This document shows positions 1 to 6,787 of a DNA stretch of 64,000 nucleotides, in pieces; positions within the stretch are counted from its first letter, which is position 1, and every line of letters starts with the position of its first letter. The notes under the pieces are model-generated. The model was not told the DNA's origin, did no database searches, and was given only the letters and a program-made list of their open reading frames with translations. The translations under genes were made by a program, and so were the position numbers. The stretch is from an uncultured Holophagaceae bacterium (GTDB lineage Bacteria > Acidobacteriota > Holophagae > Holophagales > Holophagaceae), in assembly GCA_903884655.1 (NCBI GenBank), contig CAISFO010000079.1:81811-145810 (forward strand), in the 5' to 3' direction.

Positions 1-457
1 CGTGCCGGAAGCCCAGGCGCTGGGGAATGGCGCGGCTGCGGCGGTTGCGGACACCGGCCCGGATCTCGATGCGGTGGAGCTTCAGGGTGCGGAAGCCATG
101 GCGCACCAGGGCCGTGACGGCGCTGGTCATCAGGCCGTGACCCTCAGCTTCCTGGGCCAGCCAGTAGCCGATGCCGGCGCTGCCGTTGGCGGCGTCGATC
201 CAGACGAAGCCCGCGATGCCCACCAGCCGGTCCCGCCACCAGAGGCCGAAGGACTGGGCCGTCCCGGCTTTGGCCTGGGCCCGGACGCGAAGGATGTAGG
301 CCCGGGAGTCCTGGACGCAGCGGTTGGCATCGGGCCAGGGGAGCCAGCGCCGCAGGCGCTCCCGGTTTGTCTCCACCAGGGCGAAGAGCGCCTGGGCATC
401 ACTGAGGTTCAGTGGACGCAGCTCCAGGCCGCGACCAGCCTTCAGAACAGCGGCCAT
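1..457 (-). CDS. GNAT family N-acetyltransferase (RimJ/RimL-like), 3' end cut by window edge
   Basis: An open frame reads leftwards from ATG 457-455 to the window edge (about 152 codons visible, no stop). The product begins MAAVLKAGRGLELRPLNLSDAQ and contains a RimJ/RimL-type core: an R-RLRRWLPW segment near residue 35, a GLWWRDRLVGIAGFVWID strand, then GIGYWLAQEAEGHGLMTSA (the acetyl-CoA binding region) and a LKLHRIEIRAGVRNRRSRAI segment typical of motif B. The family transfers acetyl groups to protein N-termini or small amines; the substrate here is unknown. Its ATG overlaps the kdsA stop by one base (TGATG), so it is translationally coupled to kdsA. The C-terminal end is outside the window. 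Confidence 0.85.
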   Translation of the reverse strand, partial: MAAVLKAGRGLELRPLNLSDAQALFALVETNRERLRRWLPWPDANRCVQDSRAYILRVRAQAKAGTAQSFGLWWRDRLVGIAGFVWIDAANGSAGIGYWLAQEAEGHGLMTSAVTALVRHGFRTLKLHRIEIRAGVRNRRSRAIPQRLGFRH

Positions 458-1287
458 CACCGCCCCGCAGGATCTTGGAGGGCCGCGGCCCGGCCCGCGC
501 GCCAGAGCACCAGCAGCTGGTCGAGCAGATCCCCGAAACGGTCGAGGTGCATGGCGTTGGGGCCGTCGCTGTGGGCCTTTTCCGGGCAGTCATGCACCTC
601 GAAGAAGAACCCGTCCACGCAGGTGGCCGCCGCCCGGGCCAGGGTGGGGATCATCTCCCGGGCACCCCCCGTGGCGTTCCCCAGGGCGCCGGGCTTCTGC
701 ACGCTGTGGGTGGCGTCGAACACCACCGGGCAGCCGGTCTTGCGCAGGTGGGGGAAGCTCTGGAAATCCACCACCAGGTTGCCGTAGCCGAAGGTGGAAC
801 CCCGCTCCGTGACCCACACCGGGCCGTGGCCCGGGACGGACTGCAGCTTCTCCACGCCGTGCTTGAGGTCCCAGGGGGCCAGGAACTGGCCCTTCTTCAG
901 GTTCACGGTGCGGCCCGTGGCGGCGGCGGCGGCGAGCAGGTCCGTCTGGCGGCAGAGGAAGGCGGGGATCTGCAGCACGTCCACGGCCCGGGCCGCGGGG
1001 GCGCACTGGCTGCTCTCGTGGACATCCGTCAGCACGGGCACGCCATAGCGGCTGCGCACCTCCGCGAGGATATCGAGGCCCTCTTCCATGCCGGGGCCGC
1101 GGTGGCTGCCGCCACTGGTGCGGTTGGCCTTGTCGAAGCTGGACTTGTAGAGGAACGGAATGCCCCGGTCCTCGGCCAGGTCCCGCAGGCTCCCGGCCAT
1201 GAGGTGGGCGTGCTCCCGGCTTTCGATGACGCAGGGCCCCGCGATCAGGAAGAAGCTCTGGTCGGTGAAGGGTCGGGCGAAGTCCAT
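457..1287 (-). CDS. kdsA: 3-deoxy-8-phosphooctulonate synthase (KDO-8-P synthase)
   Basis: 276 aa, the usual family length. It condenses phosphoenolpyruvate with arabinose 5-phosphate in the cytoplasm to make KDO-8-phosphate for lipopolysaccharide inner core, which implies a Gram-negative envelope. Visible motifs: AGPCVIES near residue 16, KSSFDKANRTS near 50, NLKKGQFLAPWD in the middle and FFEVHDCPEKAHSDGPNAM near the C-terminus. The Cys in AGPC is the residue that marks the metal-dependent (Aquifex-type) class; the metal-independent E. coli class has Asn there. Start chosen at ATG 1287 because GGAAGAGG lies about 5 nt upstream; an in-frame extension to 1341 lacks a ribosome site. The downstream GNAT gene is coupled by TGATG. 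Confidence 0.95.
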   Translation of the reverse strand: MDFARPFTDQSFFLIAGPCVIESREHAHLMAGSLRDLAEDRGIPFLYKSSFDKANRTSGGSHRGPGMEEGLDILAEVRSRYGVPVLTDVHESSQCAPAARAVDVLQIPAFLCRQTDLLAAAAATGRTVNLKKGQFLAPWDLKHGVEKLQSVPGHGPVWVTERGSTFGYGNLVVDFQSFPHLRKTGCPVVFDATHSVQKPGALGNATGGAREMIPTLARAAATCVDGFFFEVHDCPEKAHSDGPNAMHLDRFGDLLDQLLVLWRAGRAAALQDPAGR

Positions 1288-1327
1288 GGCTACCTCTTCC
1301 TTGAGTTTAACTCCGGATGTACCTTGT

Positions 1328-1340
1328 TGACGTGTTGTCA
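1328..1340. promoter_or_regulatory. Candidate Lrp/AsnC operator (13-bp dyad)
   Basis: TGAC-GTGTT-GTCA, an interrupted 13-bp dyad, sits in the 123-bp divergent gap between kdsA and the Lrp/AsnC gene. Feast/famine regulators commonly bind 13-bp dyads of this size and often autoregulate. A TTGACG (1327-1332) that could serve as a -35 overlaps it. Functional assignment is inference. Confidence 0.35.
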
Positions 1341-1410
1341 TCCACCTTATTCAAACCGCTGTCATAATGTGCACCAGACACCCACCACCTATTCATGTCC
1401 GGAGCCACCC

Positions 1411-1914
1411 ATGGCGAAGCTTCTGATGGAAGATGACCTTAACCGACGCCTGGTGGCGCTGCTCCAGCTGGAAGGGCGGATGAGCCACGCGGAGCTGGCC
1501 GAGCGCCTTAGCGTGAGCAGGCCCACCATCATTGACCGCGTGAAGCGCCTGGAGGCGGAAGGCGTGCTGAGCGGCTACTCCGCCCGGGTGACGCCGGCCT
1601 CCGTCAACAAGCCCACCGTGGCCTTCGTGGCGGTGCGCTACAAGGACAACAACGAGATCATCGAGCAGCGCTTCATCAAGGCCCTGGAAGAGGAACCGGA
1701 CATCCTGGAGGCCCACACCATCGCTGGCGAGGACGCCCTGCTGCTGAAGATCGTGGCGGACACGCCCGGGGGCATCGCCGAGCGCCTGCGCCGCATCCGG
1801 GCCCTGGGGCCCATGGTCACCACGCGCACCACCATGGTGCTGGAAACCTTCTGGGAGAAGTCGGGCCCCAGCCCGTTCCCGGTCGATCGCGAGGGCAAGA
1901 AGGTCAAGAAGTGA
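1411..1914 (+). CDS. Lrp/AsnC family transcriptional regulator
   Basis: 167 aa. Residues 8-65 form the AsnC-type winged helix-turn-helix (LNRRLVALLQLEGRMSHAEL, then SVSRPTIIDRVKRLEAEGV and LSGYSARV). Residues about 75-150 form the RAM effector-binding fold (VAFVAVRYK, ILEAHTIAGEDALLLKIVA, VTTRTTMVLETFW). These proteins sense amino acids or related metabolites and act as local or global regulators; the ligand cannot be told here. Divergent from kdsA with a dyad in the gap, and its stop overlaps the GTG of the next gene, so the two form one unit. Confidence 0.92.
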   Translation: MAKLLMEDDLNRRLVALLQLEGRMSHAELAERLSVSRPTIIDRVKRLEAEGVLSGYSARVTPASVNKPTVAFVAVRYKDNNEIIEQRFIKALEEEPDILEAHTIAGEDALLLKIVADTPGGIAERLRRIRALGPMVTTRTTMVLETFWEKSGPSPFPVDREGKKVKK

Positions 1915-2237
1915 TCGCGACCACGCCGGAGCCTCCCTACCTGGCCGTGGTGTTCAGCAACCAGCGCACCAAAGGCGACCAGGGCTACGCGGCCATGGCC
2001 GAGCAGATGATCGAGCTGGCCCAGACCCAGCCGGGCTTCCTGGGGGTGGAAAGCGTCCGGGACCCGGAGGGCTTCGGCATCACCGTGTCCTACTGGAAGG
2101 ACGAAAGCGCCATCGCCGACTGGAAGGCCAATGCCGAACACACGGTGGCCCAGCGCCTGGGCTGGGAAAAGTGGTACGCCGCCTTCCGCCTGCGGCTCTG
2201 CCGTGTGGAGCGCGAGTACGGGATGGATAGCCGCTGA
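1911..2237 (+). CDS. Antibiotic biosynthesis monooxygenase (ABM) fold protein
   Basis: 108 aa, starting at GTG 1911 and overlapping the Lrp stop by four bases (GTGA). The sequence has the dimeric alpha-beta barrel pattern of ABM/YgiN-like proteins: YLAVVFSNQR, AAMAEQMIELAQTQPGFLGVESVRD, ISYWKDESAIADWK-type strand-helix (seen as TVSYWKDESAIADWKANAEH) and GWEKWYAAFRLRLCRVERE. Members include quinol or heme monooxygenases and many stress proteins without a defined substrate. The operon with an Lrp regulator suggests metabolite-controlled expression. Exact activity unknown. Confidence 0.85.
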   Translation: MIATTPEPPYLAVVFSNQRTKGDQGYAAMAEQMIELAQTQPGFLGVESVRDPEGFGITVSYWKDESAIADWKANAEHTVAQRLGWEKWYAAFRLRLCRVEREYGMDSR

Positions 2238-2303
2238 TCCTGGCCTGATTTGGCCTGTCTTCCCCGCGGTGTCGGGGGTGTGGGGCTCGACCCGCGGCGA
2301 CCC

Positions 2304-2534
2304 TCAAGGCCGAGGCTGGAGCCGATCGAGCGACGCCCGCTTGAAGTCGTCTCCGCAGGTCAGCACGAAGGTGCCGTGGATGCCCCCGTGGGTGACGAAG
2401 GGCACCAGCAGAGAGGCGGGAAACTGGAGGACCTCACCCTGGATGCTCCGGGCCACCACGACCTTGACTGTGCCGCGGTAGTAGTCCAGGTAGTCTTCCG
2501 GCGTGATGCTGAGGTGGAATTCGTAGTGCCGCAT
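2304..2534 (-). CDS. DUF2835 family protein
   Basis: 76 aa. The product MRHYEFHLSITPEDYLDYYR followed by VVARSIQGEVLQFPASLLVPFVTH, a GIHGTFVLT strand and a final DFKRASLDRL matches the small DUF2835 family (about 70 aa), whose conserved core is a YY-G turn, an QFPA strand and a PFVTH-G-x-G-F motif. Function is unknown in the family; no signal peptide or membrane segment. Start at ATG 2534 gives the family length; the open frame continues to 2573 but the extra 13 residues are not family-like. Confidence 0.8.
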   Translation of the reverse strand: MRHYEFHLSITPEDYLDYYRGTVKVVVARSIQGEVLQFPASLLVPFVTHGGIHGTFVLTCGDDFKRASLDRLQPRP

Positions 2535-2600
2535 GGCTCCAGTATCCAATGCCCGGGAGGGTTCGCCCACCATGGTTGCAGGCTTCCGCGCCGGAGCCGC

Positions 2601-3605
2601 TCAGCGGCGGAGGCGGTCCAGAACCCCCGGGAGTCCCTGCTGCTCCCAGGCCAGCTTCATCCCGCGGAAGCCCTCGCCGTAGATGGGATCCGGGTTGAGG
2701 GCCATCCGGTCCTTCAAGGCCAGCGCCAGGGGCGTGCCCAGCTTCGTCAGCCAGAGATGCTTGACCAGCTCGCAGAAGCCCTCGGCAGGCGCGCCCCGGA
2801 TGGCATCGAGCCGCTCCTGGAACAACCAGACATGACCAAATTCGTGGGCCAGCACGCCCTCGAAGTGCTCGCGGGCCAGGCCACCGACGATGACAATCTC
2901 CTGGATACCCCGCCTGGTTTCCACGCTGCCGCTGGCTTCCACGAAGGTGCGGGTGATGCCCTCGGCCTGGGCCTCGATGGGATTCTGGAAGTCGCGAATG
3001 CGTGTAATGGTCTCCAGGCGCAGGCTCAGGGGCGGAAGCGGCTTCAGCCGCAGTCCCAGGAGGGCCATGGCCTCGGTGCCAAAGGCGCTGGTGTAAGGGC
3101 CCAGTGCGGCCTCGTTCACCTGGAACGACCCGCACGAATCGCACAAGGGCGTCCCGAAGGGGGCGTACAGGCCCTTGGCTTGCTCCGTCGGGTTCAGCCA
3201 CCGGAGGCAGCTGGTGCAGGTCATCGGCTGGCGATGGCGTGCGCAGCTCTTCTGGCCGAAGGCGTTCTGGACGAAGGTGCCGACCAGGGCTTCGTCGCAG
3301 ACCCAGCACCGGGCCCCGATCGTGGTCCGGTAGTCCCGCTCGCAGACGGGCTTTCCGTCCTGCTGGAAGTAGGATCCCCGGATCACCTCTCCACAGACGC
3401 TGCAGCGCAGCCCAAAGCGCGTCTCGTGGCAGGCGGGATGGTAGCCCTTGCCGCCGCGGGCGACGAACGTCTGGTCCAAGGGGGCGCCACAGGCCTCGCA
3501 GCGCCAGCAGGCCGGGTGCCAGTCCGAGCCCAGGGCCTGCACGCAGGTGCCCGTGATGACCTGGCCACACCGTCGGCAGCTGGGGCGCTGCGGTTTCAAA
3601 CCCAT
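2601..3605 (-). CDS. LIM-domain DA1-like zinc metallopeptidase
   Basis: 334 aa. The N-terminal half is a string of zinc-binding LIM-type modules: CRRC, HPACWRCEAC and HPAC in the first, CSVC and then CWVC/CTSC/CDSC pairs after it. The C-terminal half carries the peptidase signature AHEFGHVW (HExxH near residues 255-259) followed by PAEGFCELVKHLWL, which closely resembles the EEG-C-V-LWL segment of the plant DA1 peptidase domain (DA1-like, PF12315). Plant DA1 is a ubiquitin-activated peptidase; no ubiquitin-interaction motif is seen here, so the bacterial role is open. No signal peptide, so likely cytoplasmic. Start at ATG 3605, 7 nt after GGAGGAAGGGAG. Confidence 0.85.
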   Translation of the reverse strand: MGLKPQRPSCRRCGQVITGTCVQALGSDWHPACWRCEACGAPLDQTFVARGGKGYHPACHETRFGLRCSVCGEVIRGSYFQQDGKPVCERDYRTTIGARCWVCDEALVGTFVQNAFGQKSCARHRQPMTCTSCLRWLNPTEQAKGLYAPFGTPLCDSCGSFQVNEAALGPYTSAFGTEAMALLGLRLKPLPPLSLRLETITRIRDFQNPIEAQAEGITRTFVEASGSVETRRGIQEIVIVGGLAREHFEGVLAHEFGHVWLFQERLDAIRGAPAEGFCELVKHLWLTKLGTPLALALKDRMALNPDPIYGEGFRGMKLAWEQQGLPGVLDRLRR

Positions 3606-3647
3606 GGCGGACTCCCTTCCTCCTTGCATCTCAGCCGGCGGGCGCAT

Positions 3648-4847
3648 TCAACCTGTCGAACGGAACAGTCGCCACGCCATCCCTCCCAGCACCAGCAGCG
3701 CCAGCCCGGCGATCCAGGGCATCCAGGGCCGGGCGCGCTGGTCGGCGCCTTGGCGGTGGGGGATTCCCTGGTCGTCCGGCTCGCTCGCGCCCAGGGTGAG
3801 GGGCCGGGCGGCCCGCAGGGTCCGGAGGGCGGGCAGGGCCCCCAGGCTGCCGGGGGCGGGTTTCGAGGCGCCACCCAGGTGCAGGGCATAGGCCTGTCCG
3901 GCTTCCGCCGGGAAGATCAGGGTCTGGCGTCGCACGAGGACGCGCACCTGCAGCGGGGTGGCCCCGTCGGGCAGGGTGAAGGTCAAGGTTCTGGTCTGGA
4001 CCGGCGCCAGCGCCAGGCGGCTGGACCTGGTCTCCAGGGCGGGCAGGTTCCACACCAGATCACGGCAGGACCAGTCCTGCTCCGTGTCTGTGCCCTCGCC
4101 GAAGCGGATCTCCGGGCGCAGGGGCGCTACCGGCGGCGCCAGCAGCAGATCCAGACCCACCACGCGCTGGGACTCGGGCAGGGTCACCCGCCAGGTGCGG
4201 GGCCGGCCTGGTTCCGGTGTCAGCGCGCCCTCCAGCGCGAGTTCGGTTTCCAGGGCCTCGGGCCGGGTTTCCGCTCGGACCGTCACCCCGCGGATGCGCG
4301 GAGCCTCGCCCTGGGAGGCCACCAGTGTCAGCCGGTAGCGCTCTCCGTCCCAGGGCAGGTCGAGGTGGCGACGGGTGCCCGACGGGGCCAGATCGTAGAG
4401 ATGCAGCGGTGCCGCCGGATCGAAGGCGATGAAGCCGCCGCCTTCCCGCTGGCGCTCGGCCTGCACCTGGACCACCCAGGGGGCGCGGCCGTCGAGATCC
4501 AGGTCCAGCTTCAGGCGCTCCCGTTCGCCCACCCGCCAGCCCTCCGGCAGCTTCAGGGTGAACTCCGCGGTGGGTCGACCCTCCTCGTCCTTCCCGGTGA
4601 GCAGGTTCTCCAGGGGCAGGAGACGGGACTCCCACAAGCCTTCGCGGGCTTCGAGGAAGGGGAGGCTCCGGCCCACGATGTCACCGATCCAGGCGCCCTC
4701 CACCTGGCGCTGGGCCTCGGCGTCCAGGGGCAGGCGCGCCCAGCCGCCGGCACTCGCGGGCGAGAGGGGGCGCCGGTGCAGGGCGGTCCGGTCTTCGGAG
4801 GTGCAGGCCAGCCCGAGCAGAACCATGACCAGGGCCGCGCGCTTCAT
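3648..4847 (-). CDS. DUF3999 family lipoprotein
   Basis: 399 aa. The N-terminus MKRAALVMVLLGLAC has a lipobox ending at Cys15, followed by a long beta-rich periplasmic region and a single C-terminal membrane helix near residues 378-392 (WMPWIAGLALLVLGGMAWRLF). Length, beta-rich body and C-terminal anchor match DUF3999, a family usually encoded next to DUF2339. The start codon overlaps the stop of the DUF2339 gene (ATGA), so both are translated together and probably act together in the envelope. Function of the pair is not established. Confidence 0.8.
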   Translation of the reverse strand: MKRAALVMVLLGLACTSEDRTALHRRPLSPASAGGWARLPLDAEAQRQVEGAWIGDIVGRSLPFLEAREGLWESRLLPLENLLTGKDEEGRPTAEFTLKLPEGWRVGERERLKLDLDLDGRAPWVVQVQAERQREGGGFIAFDPAAPLHLYDLAPSGTRRHLDLPWDGERYRLTLVASQGEAPRIRGVTVRAETRPEALETELALEGALTPEPGRPRTWRVTLPESQRVVGLDLLLAPPVAPLRPEIRFGEGTDTEQDWSCRDLVWNLPALETRSSRLALAPVQTRTLTFTLPDGATPLQVRVLVRRQTLIFPAEAGQAYALHLGGASKPAPGSLGALPALRTLRAARPLTLGASEPDDQGIPHRQGADQRARPWMPWIAGLALLVLGGMAWRLFRSTG

Positions 4848-6598
4848 GACAGGGCTCCGGCCTTCCTGCGGTTCGCGAGGATGGCGGCGGCCATGCCGAT
4901 GCCGCCCACGCCGAGGAAGGCGAGGGCCCGCAGGGGGGTGTCTGCTCGATCCAGATCCGAGGCGATGAGCTTGAGGCTGGCCAGCCCCATCCAGGCATAG
5001 CCCGCGATCATGAACGCACGCCGGGCCTCAGCCTGCTGGCCCAGTCCGCGCATCCACTGCCAGGCGCCAGAGAGGGCCCACACCAGAGTCATGGCGACCG
5101 AGGCGGCCCGGGAGAGGCCCCAGCCAGGGCGGCCCCCCCCCTGGAGGTACTGCACCAGACGGGCCGCTTCCCAGGCGAGGGGCAGGTTGGCCGTCACCTC
5201 CAGGGCGAGGAAGGAGAGGATGCCGAGTGGGCCACTGCGGCGGGTCAACAACCACCAGGCGGCGGAAGCCAGAGCCCCTTCCGCGAAGGCCGAGTTGAGG
5301 AACAGGGTCGGGTGGGTGTCGTGGGTAATGTAGCCGTCCAGTCCGTGGAAGGCCCAGCGAAGGGTGGTCAGCAGGGCCAGGGCGGCGGCCAGCCAGCGCA
5401 GGGCGGTGGCCTCCTGCGCGAAGGAGCCCTCCGCTGCCTTCAGGGAGGCCCAGGCGAGGCCCAGGGCGAAGGCCCCCCAGAGGGGCCCGACCCAGTGCCA
5501 GGCGAGGCTCACGGGCACCGCCAGGGCCAGATGGCCGACGGCCAGGGTCAGCAGGCCCCAGTCGGCGCGGCGGTCACCCAGGCGCTGCCGCAGTGGTTGC
5601 ACCAGGGCCAGGTTCAGGGCGGCCACGGCGATGACGGGCAGGGCGAAGGTCTCTGGGGCGAGGCCGAGCTGCTTCCAGACCAGCCAGCCGTAGGAGGTGC
5701 CAAGGACCGAAGCCACCAGCCAGAGCACCGTGGGGGTCCCGGGGATCTCTTCCGTGCCCGGCAGCCAGGCCCAGAGGCCCGCGAGCAGCAGGTGCAGGAT
5801 GAGCAGCAGGCCGAGGGTGGTCGCGTCCGCCTTGCCGACTCCGGCGCAGGCTGGCAGGAGCAGCAGCCACACGCCCAGAAGGGCGGTCCAGCGCGCCCCG
5901 TGCCAGGTGCCGCCCGTGCCGGCCAGGTAGGGCACGGCGAGGGTGGCGGCCATCAGCACGGCGAGGTACACCGCCAGGGCCACTTCGTGGTGGCCACCCT
6001 GGCTGAAGACCAGCGGTGCGGCCAGGCCCGAGGCCAGGGCCACGGTGAGGGCGCCGCCACTGCGGACCCGGGCGGCCAGGGCACCTGCCAACAGGGTGAC
6101 GAGCGCCGTGGCCGCCAGCCCCAGGGGCGCGGCGTAGAAGTGGTATTCCATGGCCCCGGCGCGAAAGGTGAACTGCAGGGTGCCAAGGCCTGCCAGCAGC
6201 AGGGACACCCCAAGGCGGCGGTTGTCACCCAGGAGCAGCTTCGCGGCGAAGGCCGAGATGGCACCGCCCACCAGCAGGCCCAGGACGAAGCGCAGCTCCG
6301 CCCCCACCCAGCCCTGCTGGATGGCCCAGTGGAAGAAGAAGATGGCGCCGAACAGGAAGATCGCGGCGCCGATTCCCGCGATCCACACCACTGGTGAAAC
6401 CTCCCGGTGGGGCTTGGGAGGATGGATGACGGGGCGAGGTTGGGGCGGGGCTGACGTCGGGGCCAGCGTTTGGGGTCTCGCCTCGGGGGCCGTGGTCTGC
6501 TGGCGCTGAAGGAGCCAGGCCACCTGGGCCTCCAGCTGGGCGACCCGCGCAGCGAGGTCCTGCGCGCCGGGGGGATCCTGCGGGGCCTGGGGTTCCAT
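4844..6598 (-). CDS. DUF2339 polytopic membrane protein
   Basis: 584 aa. A short N-terminal coiled coil (AARVAQLEAQVAWLLQRQ), a Pro-rich linker, then many consecutive hydrophobic helices from VVWIAGIGAAIFLFGAIFFF onward. This arrangement is typical of DUF2339 membrane proteins. Upstream gene of a two-gene unit with DUF3999. Ribosome site GGAG lies 5 nt before ATG 6598, and an 8-bp hairpin in the leader overlaps it. Role unknown; a cell-envelope function is inferred from topology and partner. Confidence 0.85.
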   Translation of the reverse strand: MEPQAPQDPPGAQDLAARVAQLEAQVAWLLQRQQTTAPEARPQTLAPTSAPPQPRPVIHPPKPHREVSPVVWIAGIGAAIFLFGAIFFFHWAIQQGWVGAELRFVLGLLVGGAISAFAAKLLLGDNRRLGVSLLLAGLGTLQFTFRAGAMEYHFYAAPLGLAATALVTLLAGALAARVRSGGALTVALASGLAAPLVFSQGGHHEVALAVYLAVLMAATLAVPYLAGTGGTWHGARWTALLGVWLLLLPACAGVGKADATTLGLLLILHLLLAGLWAWLPGTEEIPGTPTVLWLVASVLGTSYGWLVWKQLGLAPETFALPVIAVAALNLALVQPLRQRLGDRRADWGLLTLAVGHLALAVPVSLAWHWVGPLWGAFALGLAWASLKAAEGSFAQEATALRWLAAALALLTTLRWAFHGLDGYITHDTHPTLFLNSAFAEGALASAAWWLLTRRSGPLGILSFLALEVTANLPLAWEAARLVQYLQGGGRPGWGLSRAASVAMTLVWALSGAWQWMRGLGQQAEARRAFMIAGYAWMGLASLKLIASDLDRADTPLRALAFLGVGGIGMAAAILANRRKAGALS

Positions 6599-6604
6599 GG
6601 CAAC

Positions 6605-6624
6605 TCCATACGGATGCGTATGGA
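6605..6624 (-). promoter_or_regulatory. Hairpin overlapping the DUF2339 ribosome-binding site
   Basis: TCCATACG-CATC-CGTATGGA on the minus strand forms a perfect 8-bp stem with a 4-nt loop. The 3' arm contains the GGA of the GGAG Shine-Dalgarno that precedes ATG 6598, so a folded transcript would hide the ribosome site. It could equally be a protein operator. Confidence 0.4.
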
Positions 6625-6650
6625 ATCATCGAGCATGGACCTGGGACTGT

Positions 6651-6776
6651 CAAGAGCTGGCTGGTCGCGGAAGACGCAGAAGTTCACAGAAGGCGCAGAA
6701 GCAGGGCTTCTAGACCCAAGATGGTCCCCTGCCGTGGTTTCCGCGGGACTTCCGCGCCATCCGCGACCAGCTCTTG
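6651..6776. repeat. Intergenic element A bounded by inverted GCTGGTCGCGG arms
   Basis: Left arm CAAGAGCTGGCTGGTCGCGG (6651-6670) and right arm CCGCGACCAGCTCTTG (6761-6776) are inverted copies apart from a 4-base CTGG duplication. The interior is non-coding with short repeats of a GCGGAA/GCAGAAG type. A second element with the same arm core lies at 11532-11756. It fills most of the gap between the GGDEF gene and the DUF2339 gene. Confidence 0.6.
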
Positions 6777-6787
6777 TTCAGGCTGCC

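Noticed and set aside
412..1914. Long plus-strand open frame covering kdsA and the Lrp gene
   Set aside because: Its upstream part is a shadow of kdsA on the other strand (GC-rich third positions keep frames open); only the last third, from ATG 1411, is the real Lrp gene.
2250..5000. Plus-strand open frame of over 900 codons opposite the DUF2835, DA1-like and DUF3999 genes
   Set aside because: Low-complexity Gln/Gly/Ala-rich product with no domains; the minus-strand genes have motifs, signal peptides and ribosome sites.
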